NCBI GenBank assembly: GCA_945883825.1
Contig: CAMCYF010000007.1
Location: 1-64,000, forward strand
From: Chitinophaga pinensis
GTDB lineage: Bacteria > Bacteroidota > Bacteroidia > Flavobacteriales_D > Crocinitomicaceae
Direction: 5' to 3'
Length of the DNA stretch: 64,000 bases
This document shows, piece after piece, positions 39,031 to 47,866 of the stretch (its first letter is position 1; each line of letters starts with the position of its first letter). The notes beneath the pieces are model-generated. The model worked only from the letters and a program-made list of their open reading frames with translations. It searched no databases and was not told the origin of the DNA. Position numbers and translations under genes: made by a program.

Positions 39031-40314
39031 TTATTTTTGGGATAAAACATCTTGACCTAAATCTTTTCGGTAATATGCACCTTCAAAACTAATTTTAGAG
39101 ACTGCTTCATACGCTTTTTCAATTGCTACTTCTATATTTTTTCCATAAGAAGTTACCGCTAAAACTCTTCCCCCTGAAGTTAAAACAGAAGGGCCATCAG
39201 CAATTGTACCTGCATGAAAAACCAAGCTATCAACAACAGAATTCAAGCCATAAATCTGTTTGCCTTTCTCATAAACATCGGGATAACCTCCAGCAACCAT
39301 CATAACTGTTGCAGCACTTTTATCAATAAATTGTATATCTCTTTCAGATAAAGTATTGGAAGCAATTCCTTCAAAAAGATCTAAAATATCTGATTTTAAG
39401 CGTGGAATAACCACCTCTGTTTCTGGATCTCCCATTCTACAATTGTATTCAATAACATATGGATCTCCCTTCACACAAATAAGTCCAAAAAAGACAAATC
39501 CTTTGTAAACAATTCCCTCAGATTTTAAACCCTTTACAGTTGGGACAATGATTCGATTGTGAACTTTGTCCATAAAAGCTGCATCTGCAAAAGGGACAGG
39601 AGAAATTGCACCCATTCCGCCGGTATTTGGACCTGTGTCACCTTCACCAATTCGCTTATAATCCTTCGCTTCAGGAAGTAATTTAAATGAATGTCCATCC
39701 GTTACTATAAAAACTGATAATTCAATTCCATCTAAAAACTGTTCAATTACAACTTTTTTGGAAGCTTCGCCAAATTTTTCATGTTGCAGCATGCTTTTTA
39801 ATTCAGCTTGCGCTTCATCCAAATCTTGTATTATTAAAACTCCCTTTCCAGCAGCTAGTCCATCAGCTTTTAAAACATATGGAGACTTCATGTTTTTTAG
39901 AAAAAGTAAGCCCTCTTCAAGATTATCAATTGTAAAAGTGGCGTATTTTGCAGTTGGAATATTATGTCTATTCATAAATTCCTTGGCAAAATCTTTACTT
40001 CCTTCTAATTGCGCTCCATATTTACTTGGACCTATAACTGGTATCTTATAGAGATCTGGATCAGCGGTAAAAAAATCATAAATCCCTAAAACTAAAGGTT
40101 CTTCAGGACCAACAACGACCATTTCAATACTATTTTCAAGTACAAAGAGTTTTACTGCATCAAAATCAATTGGAGAAATTGGAATATTCTTTCCAAATTG
40201 ACGAGTCCCAGCGTTTCCTGGTGCAATGTACAATTCATCAAGAATCGAGCTTTGTGCTATTTTCCACGCCAATGCATGCTCACGACCTCCTGAACCTAAC
40301 AACAATACTCTCAT
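39031..40314 (-). CDS. purD: Phosphoribosylamine-glycine ligase
   Basis: 427 residues from ATG 40314, which overlaps the purQ stop by one base (TAATG); a TTG two codons earlier is possible but less usual. MRVLLLGSGGREHALAW is the typical N-terminus, and the ATP-grasp core has AAGKGV and GGMGAISP. The EYNCRMGDPETE motif near the end is characteristic. Third step of purine synthesis order, here directly after purQ. Confidence 0.97.
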   Translation of the reverse strand: MRVLLLGSGGREHALAWKIAQSSILDELYIAPGNAGTRQFGKNIPISPIDFDAVKLFVLENSIEMVVVGPEEPLVLGIYDFFTADPDLYKIPVIGPSKYGAQLEGSKDFAKEFMNRHNIPTAKYATFTIDNLEEGLLFLKNMKSPYVLKADGLAAGKGVLIIQDLDEAQAELKSMLQHEKFGEASKKVVIEQFLDGIELSVFIVTDGHSFKLLPEAKDYKRIGEGDTGPNTGGMGAISPVPFADAAFMDKVHNRIIVPTVKGLKSEGIVYKGFVFFGLICVKGDPYVIEYNCRMGDPETEVVIPRLKSDILDLFEGIASNTLSERDIQFIDKSAATVMMVAGGYPDVYEKGKQIYGLNSVVDSLVFHAGTIADGPSVLTSGGRVLAVTSYGKNIEVAIEKAYEAVSKISFEGAYYRKDLGQDVLSQK

Positions 40315-41000
40315 TAACAATGATTTAAAATCGATTCAAATAATAATTTACCATCTATGTTCAGAAGTTTTTCGTCTGCTGCTCTTTCTGGATGTGGCAT
40401 CATACCAAAAACATTTTTTCTTTTATTAGTAATCCCAGCAATATTCAAAATTGAACCGTTTGGATTAGAAGTATCCTCTACTGAAGCAAGTTCATTGCAA
40501 TATTGAAAAAGTATTTGGTCATTATCTAGTAGTGATTTGAGAACATCATCTGCAGCAAAAAAACGGCCTTCTCCATGAGCAATTGGTATTTTTAAAGCTC
40601 TATTATTATCTAAATCCATAGAAATAGCTGCAGATTTAGAAACGGGCTTTAAAAAAACATTTTTACAAATAAATTTTTGAGTATGATTATGAAGTAATGC
40701 GCCTTCTAGTAATCCTGATTCGGTCAAAATCTGAAATCCATTGCAAATCCCTAGTACGTAACCACCATTATTAGCATGTTTAACAACTTCTGACATAATT
40801 GGGGAGAATTTTGCAAGAGCACCAGAACGCAAATAATCCCCAAAGGAAAATCCTCCAGGTAAAATAACCATATCAACATCTTTTAAATCAGTTGACTTAT
40901 GCCATAATTTCTCAACTTTTTGTCCAAGTAAATCCTGAAGGACATAAATCATATCTTGATCGCAATTGGATCCGGGAAAAGTTACAACTCCAAACTTCAT
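40314..41000 (-). CDS. purQ: Phosphoribosylformylglycinamidine synthase glutaminase subunit
   Basis: 228 residues, class I glutaminase: the nucleophile Cys is in GICNGFQ, and the His/Glu pair is expected in MMPHPERA. GGFSFGDYLRSGALA is the family signature. A separate PurQ predicts the three-part enzyme (small PurL plus PurS), not the single long PurL found in many relatives; those partners are not in this window. It starts the tightly linked purQ-purD pair. A CAAAATTA site at 41022-41029 reads as a TAATTTTG -7 box on this strand. Confidence 0.95.
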   Translation of the reverse strand: MKFGVVTFPGSNCDQDMIYVLQDLLGQKVEKLWHKSTDLKDVDMVILPGGFSFGDYLRSGALAKFSPIMSEVVKHANNGGYVLGICNGFQILTESGLLEGALLHNHTQKFICKNVFLKPVSKSAAISMDLDNNRALKIPIAHGEGRFFAADDVLKSLLDNDQILFQYCNELASVEDTSNPNGSILNIAGITNKRKNVFGMMPHPERAADEKLLNIDGKLLFESILNHC

Positions 41001-41021
41001 TTATTTCATTTAAAATATTAG

Positions 41022-41029
41022 CAAAATTA
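41022..41029 (-). promoter_or_regulatory. -7-like element of purQ
   Basis: TAATTTTG on the minus strand, 22 bases before the purQ start and just after the stop of the membrane protein gene. No paired -33 box seen. Confidence 0.4.
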
Positions 41030-41033
41030 ACAT

Positions 41034-42005
41034 TTACAAGCTTTGATAGGGATTTAATGTAAAAAATTTAATAACAGAATAAATAATTGTTAAATAAAAA
41101 AAGATTGTAGCTATAATTCCATAGTTTTTATCAAGAAAAGAATAACTCAATAGAAGAGAAATAGGAATCATCAAAAGACTAAAGTGCTCAATTTCTAGGA
41201 AATAGTAAAAATTTAAACCACCTAATATAATTGTTATGAAAATAAAAACCCATATGAGCCGAACTTGATTCTTTAAACGAAGTGATGATTTTTGAAGACG
41301 TGAAGGCAAGCTAAAAATACTTAATGAAAAAAGAAAACTGATTACAATAAGCGTAATTACAAAATCAGCATGTAATTTAGGTTGTTCAAAATAAGTAAAA
41401 AAAGAAAAAGCTAAACTGTTTTTTTGGAACAAGAGATTAACAAAACCATATACTAAGGGAAGTCCAAAGCCAACAATACCAATGAAAAATTCTCGAAAAT
41501 TAAAAGAACGTATTATAATTGGCATTGCAATAAAAAATGGTAAGGCTAGCATCATTGGAGGATGAAAAGTAGATGATAACCCAGCAAGAAAGCAGCCATT
41601 AAAAACATAGATTCTTGCATCTGAAGTTTGTTTAATTTGAAGAAACTGAACAAACATTAAAATAAAAAATAAATGAGCTAATAATAAACCGTCCATTATA
41701 TAAAATGAATGATAGAAACTCATCGTAACTATATATAAAAGCGAGACTATATATGAATTTCTTTCTAAAAATTCATTTTTATTAAAAACCCAATTTAAAG
41801 AGATTGCATTTAAAGTAATTATTATAAAACTGAGAAAACTATATATCCACGAATCTCCAGAAAAAAAATTACTCCATAATCCAAAATTATGTACTGGAGA
41901 TTGGACATAATAACCAGTCTGGAAATTTAAAAGAAAATAAATGCCAACAATAAAAGGTAAGAATAATAGAACGAGAACTCTATTCTCTAAAAACATACGA
42001 ATCAT
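41034..42005 (-). CDS. Multipass membrane protein (DUF6427-like)
   Basis: 323 residues with about nine hydrophobic spans and short polar links; the sequence begins MIRMFLENRVLVLLFLPFIVG, and an ATG three codons in is an alternative start. Many phenylalanine-rich helices and a lack of charged catalytic motifs suggest a lipid-embedded scaffold or flippase-like protein, and the overall look is of DUF6427 proteins, which I recall from Flavobacteriales near similar genes. Role unknown. Confidence 0.72.
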   Translation of the reverse strand: MIRMFLENRVLVLLFLPFIVGIYFLLNFQTGYYVQSPVHNFGLWSNFFSGDSWIYSFLSFIIITLNAISLNWVFNKNEFLERNSYIVSLLYIVTMSFYHSFYIMDGLLLAHLFFILMFVQFLQIKQTSDARIYVFNGCFLAGLSSTFHPPMMLALPFFIAMPIIIRSFNFREFFIGIVGFGLPLVYGFVNLLFQKNSLAFSFFTYFEQPKLHADFVITLIVISFLFSLSIFSLPSRLQKSSLRLKNQVRLIWVFIFITIILGGLNFYYFLEIEHFSLLMIPISLLLSYSFLDKNYGIIATIFFYLTIIYSVIKFFTLNPYQSL

Positions 42006-42134
42006 AATGCGAATTTATTTAATAAAAAGCGGCAAGAGATAAATTGTGGATAACTACTTTAATTTGTTAAAATTCAAATTTGAAATCAAAAAATTAATGA
42101 AATTAAATTAACATGTCGATTTGGACAAAAATTA

Positions 42135-42142
42135 TATCTTTG
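42135..42142 (+). promoter_or_regulatory. -7 element of the DksA-like gene
   Basis: TATCTTTG, a perfect -7 box, 38 bases before the ATG. A TTTG lies at 42120-42123 but only 11 bases away, so the -33 part is not convincing. Confidence 0.55.
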
Positions 42143-42180
42143 TTAATTAAGTTAAATGATTTAATTTTTAAATTTAAGTA

Positions 42181-42561
42181 ATGGCTACAGAGAAAAATAA
42201 ATTTTCGGATTCTGAATTGGAAGAATTCAAAGTGCTTATAAATAAAAAACTTCTAGAGGCAAACGAAGATTATGCCCTTCTAATTGGTTCATTATCCCAT
42301 GCTGACGATCATGGCACAGATGATACAGGAAGGACATTCAATATGATGGAAGATGGTTCTGAGACATTATCAAGAGAGGAAGTTGCACAACTTGCAGCAC
42401 GACAAGAAAAATTTATTCAGAGTTTACATGCTGCATTGATAAGAATAGAAAATAAAACATATGGTATATGTCGTGTTACTAGCAAATTGATACCAAAAGA
42501 ACGTTTGCGTTTGGTTCCACATGCTACCATGAGTATTGACGCAAAAAACGCTCAAAAATAA
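42181..42561 (+). CDS. TraR/DksA-like protein without zinc-finger cysteines
   Basis: 126 residues. A coiled-coil N-terminal half with an acidic tip (DDHGTDDTG near residue 45) is followed by YGICRVTSKLIPKERLRLVPHAT, the position of the DksA zinc finger. Only one cysteine exists in the protein, so the four-Cys zinc site is lost. Known Bacteroidota relatives share this trait. DksA-type factors enter the RNA polymerase secondary channel; the acidic tip is kept, so that role is possible. It runs into lspA. Confidence 0.85.
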   Translation: MATEKNKFSDSELEEFKVLINKKLLEANEDYALLIGSLSHADDHGTDDTGRTFNMMEDGSETLSREEVAQLAARQEKFIQSLHAALIRIENKTYGICRVTSKLIPKERLRLVPHATMSIDAKNAQK

Positions 42562-42568
42562 ACTCAAA

Positions 42569-43246
42569 GTGAAAAGAAAAGTATTAATTATTGGGTGTAT
42601 TATATTTTTTTTATTACTAATCGATCAACTCACCAAAATTTATATTAAATCATCATTTTCCTCAAATGAAACAAATTTTATTCTTGGAGATTGGTTTGCA
42701 TTACATTATATCGAGAATCCAGGAATGGCTTTTGGGACTACATTTGGCTCCGAAATTTGGCATAAATTAGCCTTAAGTTTACTTCGTGTTGTTGCAATAA
42801 TTTTTATAGGAATATTTATATACAAAGAAATAAAAAAAGATGCTAAAATAGAATATTTAATAGCAATAAGTCTAATTTTTTCTGGAGCCACAGGTAACTT
42901 AATAGATTCAATGTTGTATGATTTTATCTTTCCGTTTAATCCCTGTGAAGGCTTTAATCAACTTGCTGGTTCAGGAATAAAAATGAACTGCATGGATTAT
43001 GGATTTAAACAAACTTTAGAAGTCCGACACCAGGGTTTTTTATTAGGCAATGTTGTTGATATGTTCCAATTTAATTTTTATTGGCCAAAATGGGTTCCTT
43101 ATTTTTCTGGTGAAGCAGTTTTTCCAGCGATTTGGAATATAGCTGATGCATGTATTACCTCTGGTGTAATACTTATTATAATTCGTCAAAAAAAGTATTT
43201 CCCTAAAAAAGTATTGCAAGATAAAGAAGAAGAAAAAACTATTTGA
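42569..43246 (+). CDS. lspA: Lipoprotein signal peptidase (signal peptidase II)
   Basis: 225 residues from GTG 42569; a TTG at 42536 inside the previous gene gives a longer N-terminus, so the start is uncertain. Four TM spans with NPGMAFG, GNLIDS and the two catalytic Asp regions GNVVDMF and NIADACI. A 45-residue insert between spans 3 and 4 (about 130-175) is typical for this phylum. It cuts the signal peptide from lipid-modified prolipoproteins. The stop lies 10 bases from the opposing DUF5686 gene. Confidence 0.93.
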   Translation: MKRKVLIIGCIIFFLLLIDQLTKIYIKSSFSSNETNFILGDWFALHYIENPGMAFGTTFGSEIWHKLALSLLRVVAIIFIGIFIYKEIKKDAKIEYLIAISLIFSGATGNLIDSMLYDFIFPFNPCEGFNQLAGSGIKMNCMDYGFKQTLEVRHQGFLLGNVVDMFQFNFYWPKWVPYFSGEAVFPAIWNIADACITSGVILIIIRQKKYFPKKVLQDKEEEKTI

Positions 43247-43256
43247 TATTTTTTTA

Positions 43257-45728
43257 CTAGAAGTTCCATTTCATGCTTCTGTCATTTAAAATAGCAAAAG
43301 ATACTTTATAATTAATTCTAGATTCCACTTTATTCCCATCTGAAAAAACTGTGTATACACCAACTCTCAATCTTCTTTTAAAAATTTTAAAGTTACGTTC
43401 TAAGCCAGCTAGCAACTCGTAATGCTGCCAATTATACTCTTTAATATACATTGCTCCACCTCCAAATACAAGGCCAATTCGTGTTTTTTTCATAAAGGGG
43501 ATTTTGTTAATTATTGCGCCATTATCGTGATGCACAAAGTGCGCTTCAAAAACATAATCAATAGTTGGTAAAGTTGAATCTAAACCCTGAAATGAATATA
43601 AAGGATTAGAAAACCAAATAGGATCACTTCTTCTTTGGTATTTCATATCAGGATCATATAATTTTTTTGAACTCAAAAACTTTCCTCCAGATAATCTGTA
43701 AGAACTTGTTCCTAAAGTTCCTATTTTAAAAGTTTGACGTATATCCATTTGTAAATATTCATGATCGACATCACTGCCAAATAAACGAGGGATTCCTCGT
43801 TCATAATTCAAACTAAAAGTTGGCCATTTTGAACCAAGAACAACTTTTCGATATGGTTCTCGCATGTATTTTTGCTGTGGTGTATAGCTGAATGTCACAT
43901 TTGTAATCAAAGTTTGATAACTTTTAAAATCTAAGGGCTCGTCATTTGGAAGATATTCGTCAAAACTTCTTATGAATTTAAAATCTTTTAATGATCTTCG
44001 CTCGGAAAAATCTAGACTAAGACCTCCATAAAATCCATTAAATAATTCATATTCAATTGAAGACCCCATTTTTGTAGCTTCAATCAAATTATTACGTCTA
44101 TAAATTTGATTAATGGCGTCTGCATAGCGAATCGCATCAAAATCGTGGTTGATTGAAAGACGAATGAAGCCAAAATGAAAAGGATCAAACTTAAATCGCC
44201 ACCATGAGCCACCTTTTAAATCCTTGTTTAAAAATCCATAAGAAAGTCGAGACCAAGATTCTAAAGCTCGTTCATTCTTCCACTTCTTAAAATAATCAAA
44301 ACTAGGAGACAAGCGTGGTCCCCCAATCGATACAGGCTGTACAAAAAGTGCTAAAGGACTAAATCCCAATTGATAACGCTTTACTCTATTTCGGTGGTCT
44401 ATTCCATACCATAAAACTTTTAAAAAAGTTATCTTATTAAAAATTTTATCAACGGAATCAAGGTATTCTTTACGGTTGTGGGCATCTCTAATACTATCCT
44501 TTAGTAGTATAAATTTACGTTCATCATTGCTCAATTCTATCTGTCGCCTTGTTGACCAAAATGCAGTGTCTTTCTCAAAGGCTTCTTTTTCAGTTACAGC
44601 TAATTCTGTACTGAAAAATTTATTTACAAATTTAGGATTGAAATCATAGTTCGAAAAAACAGCTTTAGTGTAAGACTTAGATGTTTCGTTCTTGTATTTT
44701 ACACCATAACTTAAGTTTTGTTCAGCTAATATGCAAATTGAATCTCCTAAATGAATGAAGTTTTGTTCAATAGTAAAATTATCATACACTAATAAATTCC
44801 CTTTATTCATCGTTAATTCAATTTTTTGAATTAACCAAAGTGAATCAATCACCCAAATGTACCCCTCTAAAGTGGATGTGGAAATATTTCTTGGTATGAT
44901 TTTTATTTTTGAAATTACCTGTCCATTTTCCTCTATTTTTTTTTCCAAGCGATATTTGTAAGAAATTATACCCGGAGCAGAAATCGGAGAAATTACAGGA
45001 GTTTGATGTAAATCATCAAGATAAAGCAGATTTTCGAAGAAATTAAAATTTGATTTAATTGTGGTTGTATAGTACAAGTTCTTTTCACTACCTCGAAGAG
45101 TAACAGCATTTCTAATTTCTTTCACCTTATCTTTAGAAGCATAATAACGCATTAATTCAACTTCTAATAAATTCATTTGATTTGATAATTTTAGCAATTC
45201 ATCGTTTTTTTCATCTAAAGGATCATACGATTTATTATTGTCATCTTCTGATTTTTTTTGCTTTGCTTTAGGATCAATTTTTTCAGCAGCTTTAATATAT
45301 ACAGATACAGAATGAGGATAATTCCATGGATTAATTGCATCTCGTTTCTTAACCACTTCCAAAATTATATCTCGTCCAGGATTACTTTTCTTAACTTGAA
45401 CATCAATGTTATCGAGTTCAAGAACTTTACTCGGAAAAAGCTGAATATTTCTAATAATATTTGCAGAACCAATAGAAACATACGTTTCTCTTTCATCATA
45501 CCCTTTGGCAGAAAAGACTAAAAAATATTCACCTGGCATTAAGGAAAGTTCATACTTTCCATTAAAATCTGCTAGTGTACGTTGATCGGAAAAAGTTTTT
45601 ACATATACTGTAACGGAAGGAATTGGAATATTTCGCTCATCAGTAATTACTCCATTTACAAATTGTTGAGAAAAGGAATTTAATTGAGACAGAAAGAAAA
45701 AGAAAAGAAAAAAAAGAAATCTAAGCAT
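43257..45728 (-). CDS. DUF5686-type outer membrane protein with carboxypeptidase-like domain
   Basis: 823 residues. A signal peptide (about 1-20) leads to a carboxypeptidase regulatory-like domain (FVNGVITDERNIPIPSVTVYV, GKYELSLMPGEYFLVFSAKGY; about 22-95), then a mixed region and a long C-terminal part (about 470-823) of amphipathic strands that ends with an aromatic residue (WNF), as in outer-membrane barrels. DUF5686 proteins are widespread in Bacteroidota. A surface or barrel role is likely; substrate unknown. It is the last gene of the lptC operon. Confidence 0.85.
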   Translation of the reverse strand: MLRFLFFLFFFFLSQLNSFSQQFVNGVITDERNIPIPSVTVYVKTFSDQRTLADFNGKYELSLMPGEYFLVFSAKGYDERETYVSIGSANIIRNIQLFPSKVLELDNIDVQVKKSNPGRDIILEVVKKRDAINPWNYPHSVSVYIKAAEKIDPKAKQKKSEDDNNKSYDPLDEKNDELLKLSNQMNLLEVELMRYYASKDKVKEIRNAVTLRGSEKNLYYTTTIKSNFNFFENLLYLDDLHQTPVISPISAPGIISYKYRLEKKIEENGQVISKIKIIPRNISTSTLEGYIWVIDSLWLIQKIELTMNKGNLLVYDNFTIEQNFIHLGDSICILAEQNLSYGVKYKNETSKSYTKAVFSNYDFNPKFVNKFFSTELAVTEKEAFEKDTAFWSTRRQIELSNDERKFILLKDSIRDAHNRKEYLDSVDKIFNKITFLKVLWYGIDHRNRVKRYQLGFSPLALFVQPVSIGGPRLSPSFDYFKKWKNERALESWSRLSYGFLNKDLKGGSWWRFKFDPFHFGFIRLSINHDFDAIRYADAINQIYRRNNLIEATKMGSSIEYELFNGFYGGLSLDFSERRSLKDFKFIRSFDEYLPNDEPLDFKSYQTLITNVTFSYTPQQKYMREPYRKVVLGSKWPTFSLNYERGIPRLFGSDVDHEYLQMDIRQTFKIGTLGTSSYRLSGGKFLSSKKLYDPDMKYQRRSDPIWFSNPLYSFQGLDSTLPTIDYVFEAHFVHHDNGAIINKIPFMKKTRIGLVFGGGAMYIKEYNWQHYELLAGLERNFKIFKRRLRVGVYTVFSDGNKVESRINYKVSFAILNDRSMKWNF

Positions 45729-45753
45729 TGATGATTTTAGAATTAAAAATATT

Positions 45754-45975
45754 TTATTTAACCGTATTTTTTTCTTTTAAAAACTCATTATGACGCACCA
45801 TTCTTTTCATCATCCATTTTTTAAAGAAATAAACAGCAAGTGTAGTAAATACAAAAATATAGTAATATGCCCATTTATTGAAACCTTCTATAATTGACAT
45901 ATAAGTTACAATTAAAAAAATAATAATCGCTGAAAATAGCCAGAAATAGGACATAATTTGATTATACATTTTCAT
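45754..45975 (-). CDS. Small membrane protein of the lptC operon
   Basis: 73 residues with two hydrophobic helices (about 8-30 and 35-52) and a basic C-terminus (KKWMMKRMVRHNEFLKEK), so both ends should be cytosolic. Its start overlaps the lptC stop by four bases, and it precedes DUF5686 by 25. A small helper of the LPS-export pathway is a guess. No family known to me. Confidence 0.75.
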   Translation of the reverse strand: MKMYNQIMSYFWLFSAIIIFLIVTYMSIIEGFNKWAYYYIFVFTTLAVYFFKKWMMKRMVRHNEFLKEKNTVK

Positions 45976-46544
45976 TCTAATTTAATTTCTTTTTCTAATT
46001 GAATACTTCCTTTTGGATTTATAATTTCGTAGTAACTAAAATCTTGCTTTGTTCGAATGCCATCACCATAAAAGATTCCTTTTGGAGTCCTAACAATTAC
46101 CTGAGAAACAGAATATATTGTACTGTCATTTTGATTCCAAATTAGCGCTTCTGTTTCCAATGTCTGGTTTTTAGCAAAATTTGTCAAGCGAACTGAATCT
46201 CTTACCATTATTTTACTTGCAGTATGATCAATTTCGCCATAAAGAGCAGTTAATCTTGATACCACTACACCATCATTCGAAAAGAAATTTACTCTTATGC
46301 TATCATACATTTTTGTAATATGCTTTTTATTTCTAAAAGTTTCAGATTTCGCTGCAAAGATTTCTACACGAGCAAAGCCATAATCAGAATAAATTAAATG
46401 TAAATCTTGTGTGCTTTCATCTGGATTTGAAGAATTGTAGGATACTCTTTGAACTGATGACATATCATTTTCACACGAATAGATAAGTGCGAAAGAAAAA
46501 AAGAAAATTGTTATTCCCAAAATCCTCTTAGAAAAAAAAATCAC
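45972..46544 (-). CDS. lptC: LPS export periplasmic protein LptC
   Basis: 190 residues. The N-terminus (ILGITIFFFSFALIYSC) looks like a lipoprotein signal ending at Cys24. The mature part has the repeating strand pattern of LptC's beta-jellyroll: ARVEIFAAKSETF, INFFSNDGVVVSRLTALYGEID and YGDGIRTKQDF. It receives LPS from LptBFG and passes it to LptA. It abuts the preceding gene with no spacing. Confidence 0.87.
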   Translation of the reverse strand: MIFFSKRILGITIFFFSFALIYSCENDMSSVQRVSYNSSNPDESTQDLHLIYSDYGFARVEIFAAKSETFRNKKHITKMYDSIRVNFFSNDGVVVSRLTALYGEIDHTASKIMVRDSVRLTNFAKNQTLETEALIWNQNDSTIYSVSQVIVRTPKGIFYGDGIRTKQDFSYYEIINPKGSIQLEKEIKLE

Positions 46545-47837
46545 TTAGCGAACATTTACTGTAACTCCCCAGCAAGATAAAGAAACAGTACTAGGATTCT
46601 TATTATTAAATTTATCTTCAGCATTTGGTGCATTAGAACGATAACGTGAAGCTGCACCAGAATCACCAGCGCGTTCTGCTAATTCAGCTGCGTAATAATA
46701 ATTGCATTTTCTATCAAAAGTACTAGACCCACAAGAATTAGCAGAATTTGCAACACATTTAGCTGCTATTTGCAATGCTTTATTTTTATTTGAGCCTGAA
46801 ATCCCTAATGCAAGTCTATAGGCAGTTTGATAATTATTTAGATTATGAAATTGAACTTCTAATATCTGAAAGTCAATATCCTCCAATTGAACTGCATCTT
46901 TTGTGATAGCTTTCGCAGAATTTAGACTAGAAATAGCCTCGTTATAGCGCTTTTTTACAATTAGAAGTTCAGCTTTTGCTATAATTGTAGCAGTTGTTTT
47001 ATCAAACTTTATGAGAGTATCAACAAGCATTTCATATTCTTTACTATCCGTGCAGGACTTCTCTTTTAATAAGCTTATGAAATTTGTTGTAGTCTTTATT
47101 TTTAGGTCAATATCTTTGGGTAATTCAGAAATAAACACATTTAAATCAGGTAATAAATCCTCACAGTTTTTAATTGTTCCGTTAAATATATTACTTATGG
47201 ATTCTTGGGTTTTTGAGCTTAATTTTTTTACACTGATTAGTCTAGAAAGCATGAAATAATCGCTTATCAATCGCTTTTTATACACATTTTTTACTGCAAC
47301 ATCTACTTCAGAGGAGTATAATAAATACAGATTAGAATAATAATTCGTAAGGTTTTCACTTGTAAACTTTAAAGATGTATCCTTAAAAGCTCTTGTATAA
47401 TAAGCATCTGAAACTGTTCGCTCTATTTCAGATTTTAACAAAGCATAATCTGCTAATTTCAGAACGATATTTTTATCCCCAAACTTTAGTAAATCTATTT
47501 TTTTATTGATTAAAAACAAGGTATCAATATAGCGCGATTTTATTTTTTGGTCTTTTTCTAATTTTAAAATATCTTGTCCTGATCGTATAATGTAGCTATA
47601 ATTATTTTTTGTGTAAGTACCACAAATAGCCTCACCTTTTAACAAATAGGTGAATTCATTTTTAAAATGCATGAGTTTTAAGGTAACTGAAGTATCAATT
47701 TCGATTGATTTTCGCTCTTCTTGGGCGAGAAATTTTATTCTATTGCATTCGCGCATTTTTATTGAATCATTTTGAGACATAAATGCAAATGCATTCAAAA
47801 CTAGAAGAGAAATTAGTAGAAATTTTTTAAGCAACAT
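46545..47837 (-). CDS. Secreted helical-repeat protein of unknown function
   Basis: 430 residues with a signal peptide (about 1-22). Most of the mature chain is helical with TPR-like pairs near residues 290-400 (YNEAISSLNSAKAI, YYYAAELAERAGDSGAASRYRS), then a short strand-forming tail ending SLSCWGVTVNVR. The neighbours, outer-membrane protein and lptC, suggest an envelope scaffold. No enzymatic motif. Gap to lptC is zero. Confidence 0.78.
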   Translation of the reverse strand: MLLKKFLLISLLVLNAFAFMSQNDSIKMRECNRIKFLAQEERKSIEIDTSVTLKLMHFKNEFTYLLKGEAICGTYTKNNYSYIIRSGQDILKLEKDQKIKSRYIDTLFLINKKIDLLKFGDKNIVLKLADYALLKSEIERTVSDAYYTRAFKDTSLKFTSENLTNYYSNLYLLYSSEVDVAVKNVYKKRLISDYFMLSRLISVKKLSSKTQESISNIFNGTIKNCEDLLPDLNVFISELPKDIDLKIKTTTNFISLLKEKSCTDSKEYEMLVDTLIKFDKTTATIIAKAELLIVKKRYNEAISSLNSAKAITKDAVQLEDIDFQILEVQFHNLNNYQTAYRLALGISGSNKNKALQIAAKCVANSANSCGSSTFDRKCNYYYAAELAERAGDSGAASRYRSNAPNAEDKFNNKNPSTVSLSCWGVTVNVR

Positions 47838-47866
47838 AGCAGTAATTTTTATTTTAACATATCTAT

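Noticed and set aside
40315-40320. TTG start of purD two codons earlier
   Set aside because: ATG at 40314 forms a TAATG junction with purQ and begins the family-typical MRVLLLG.
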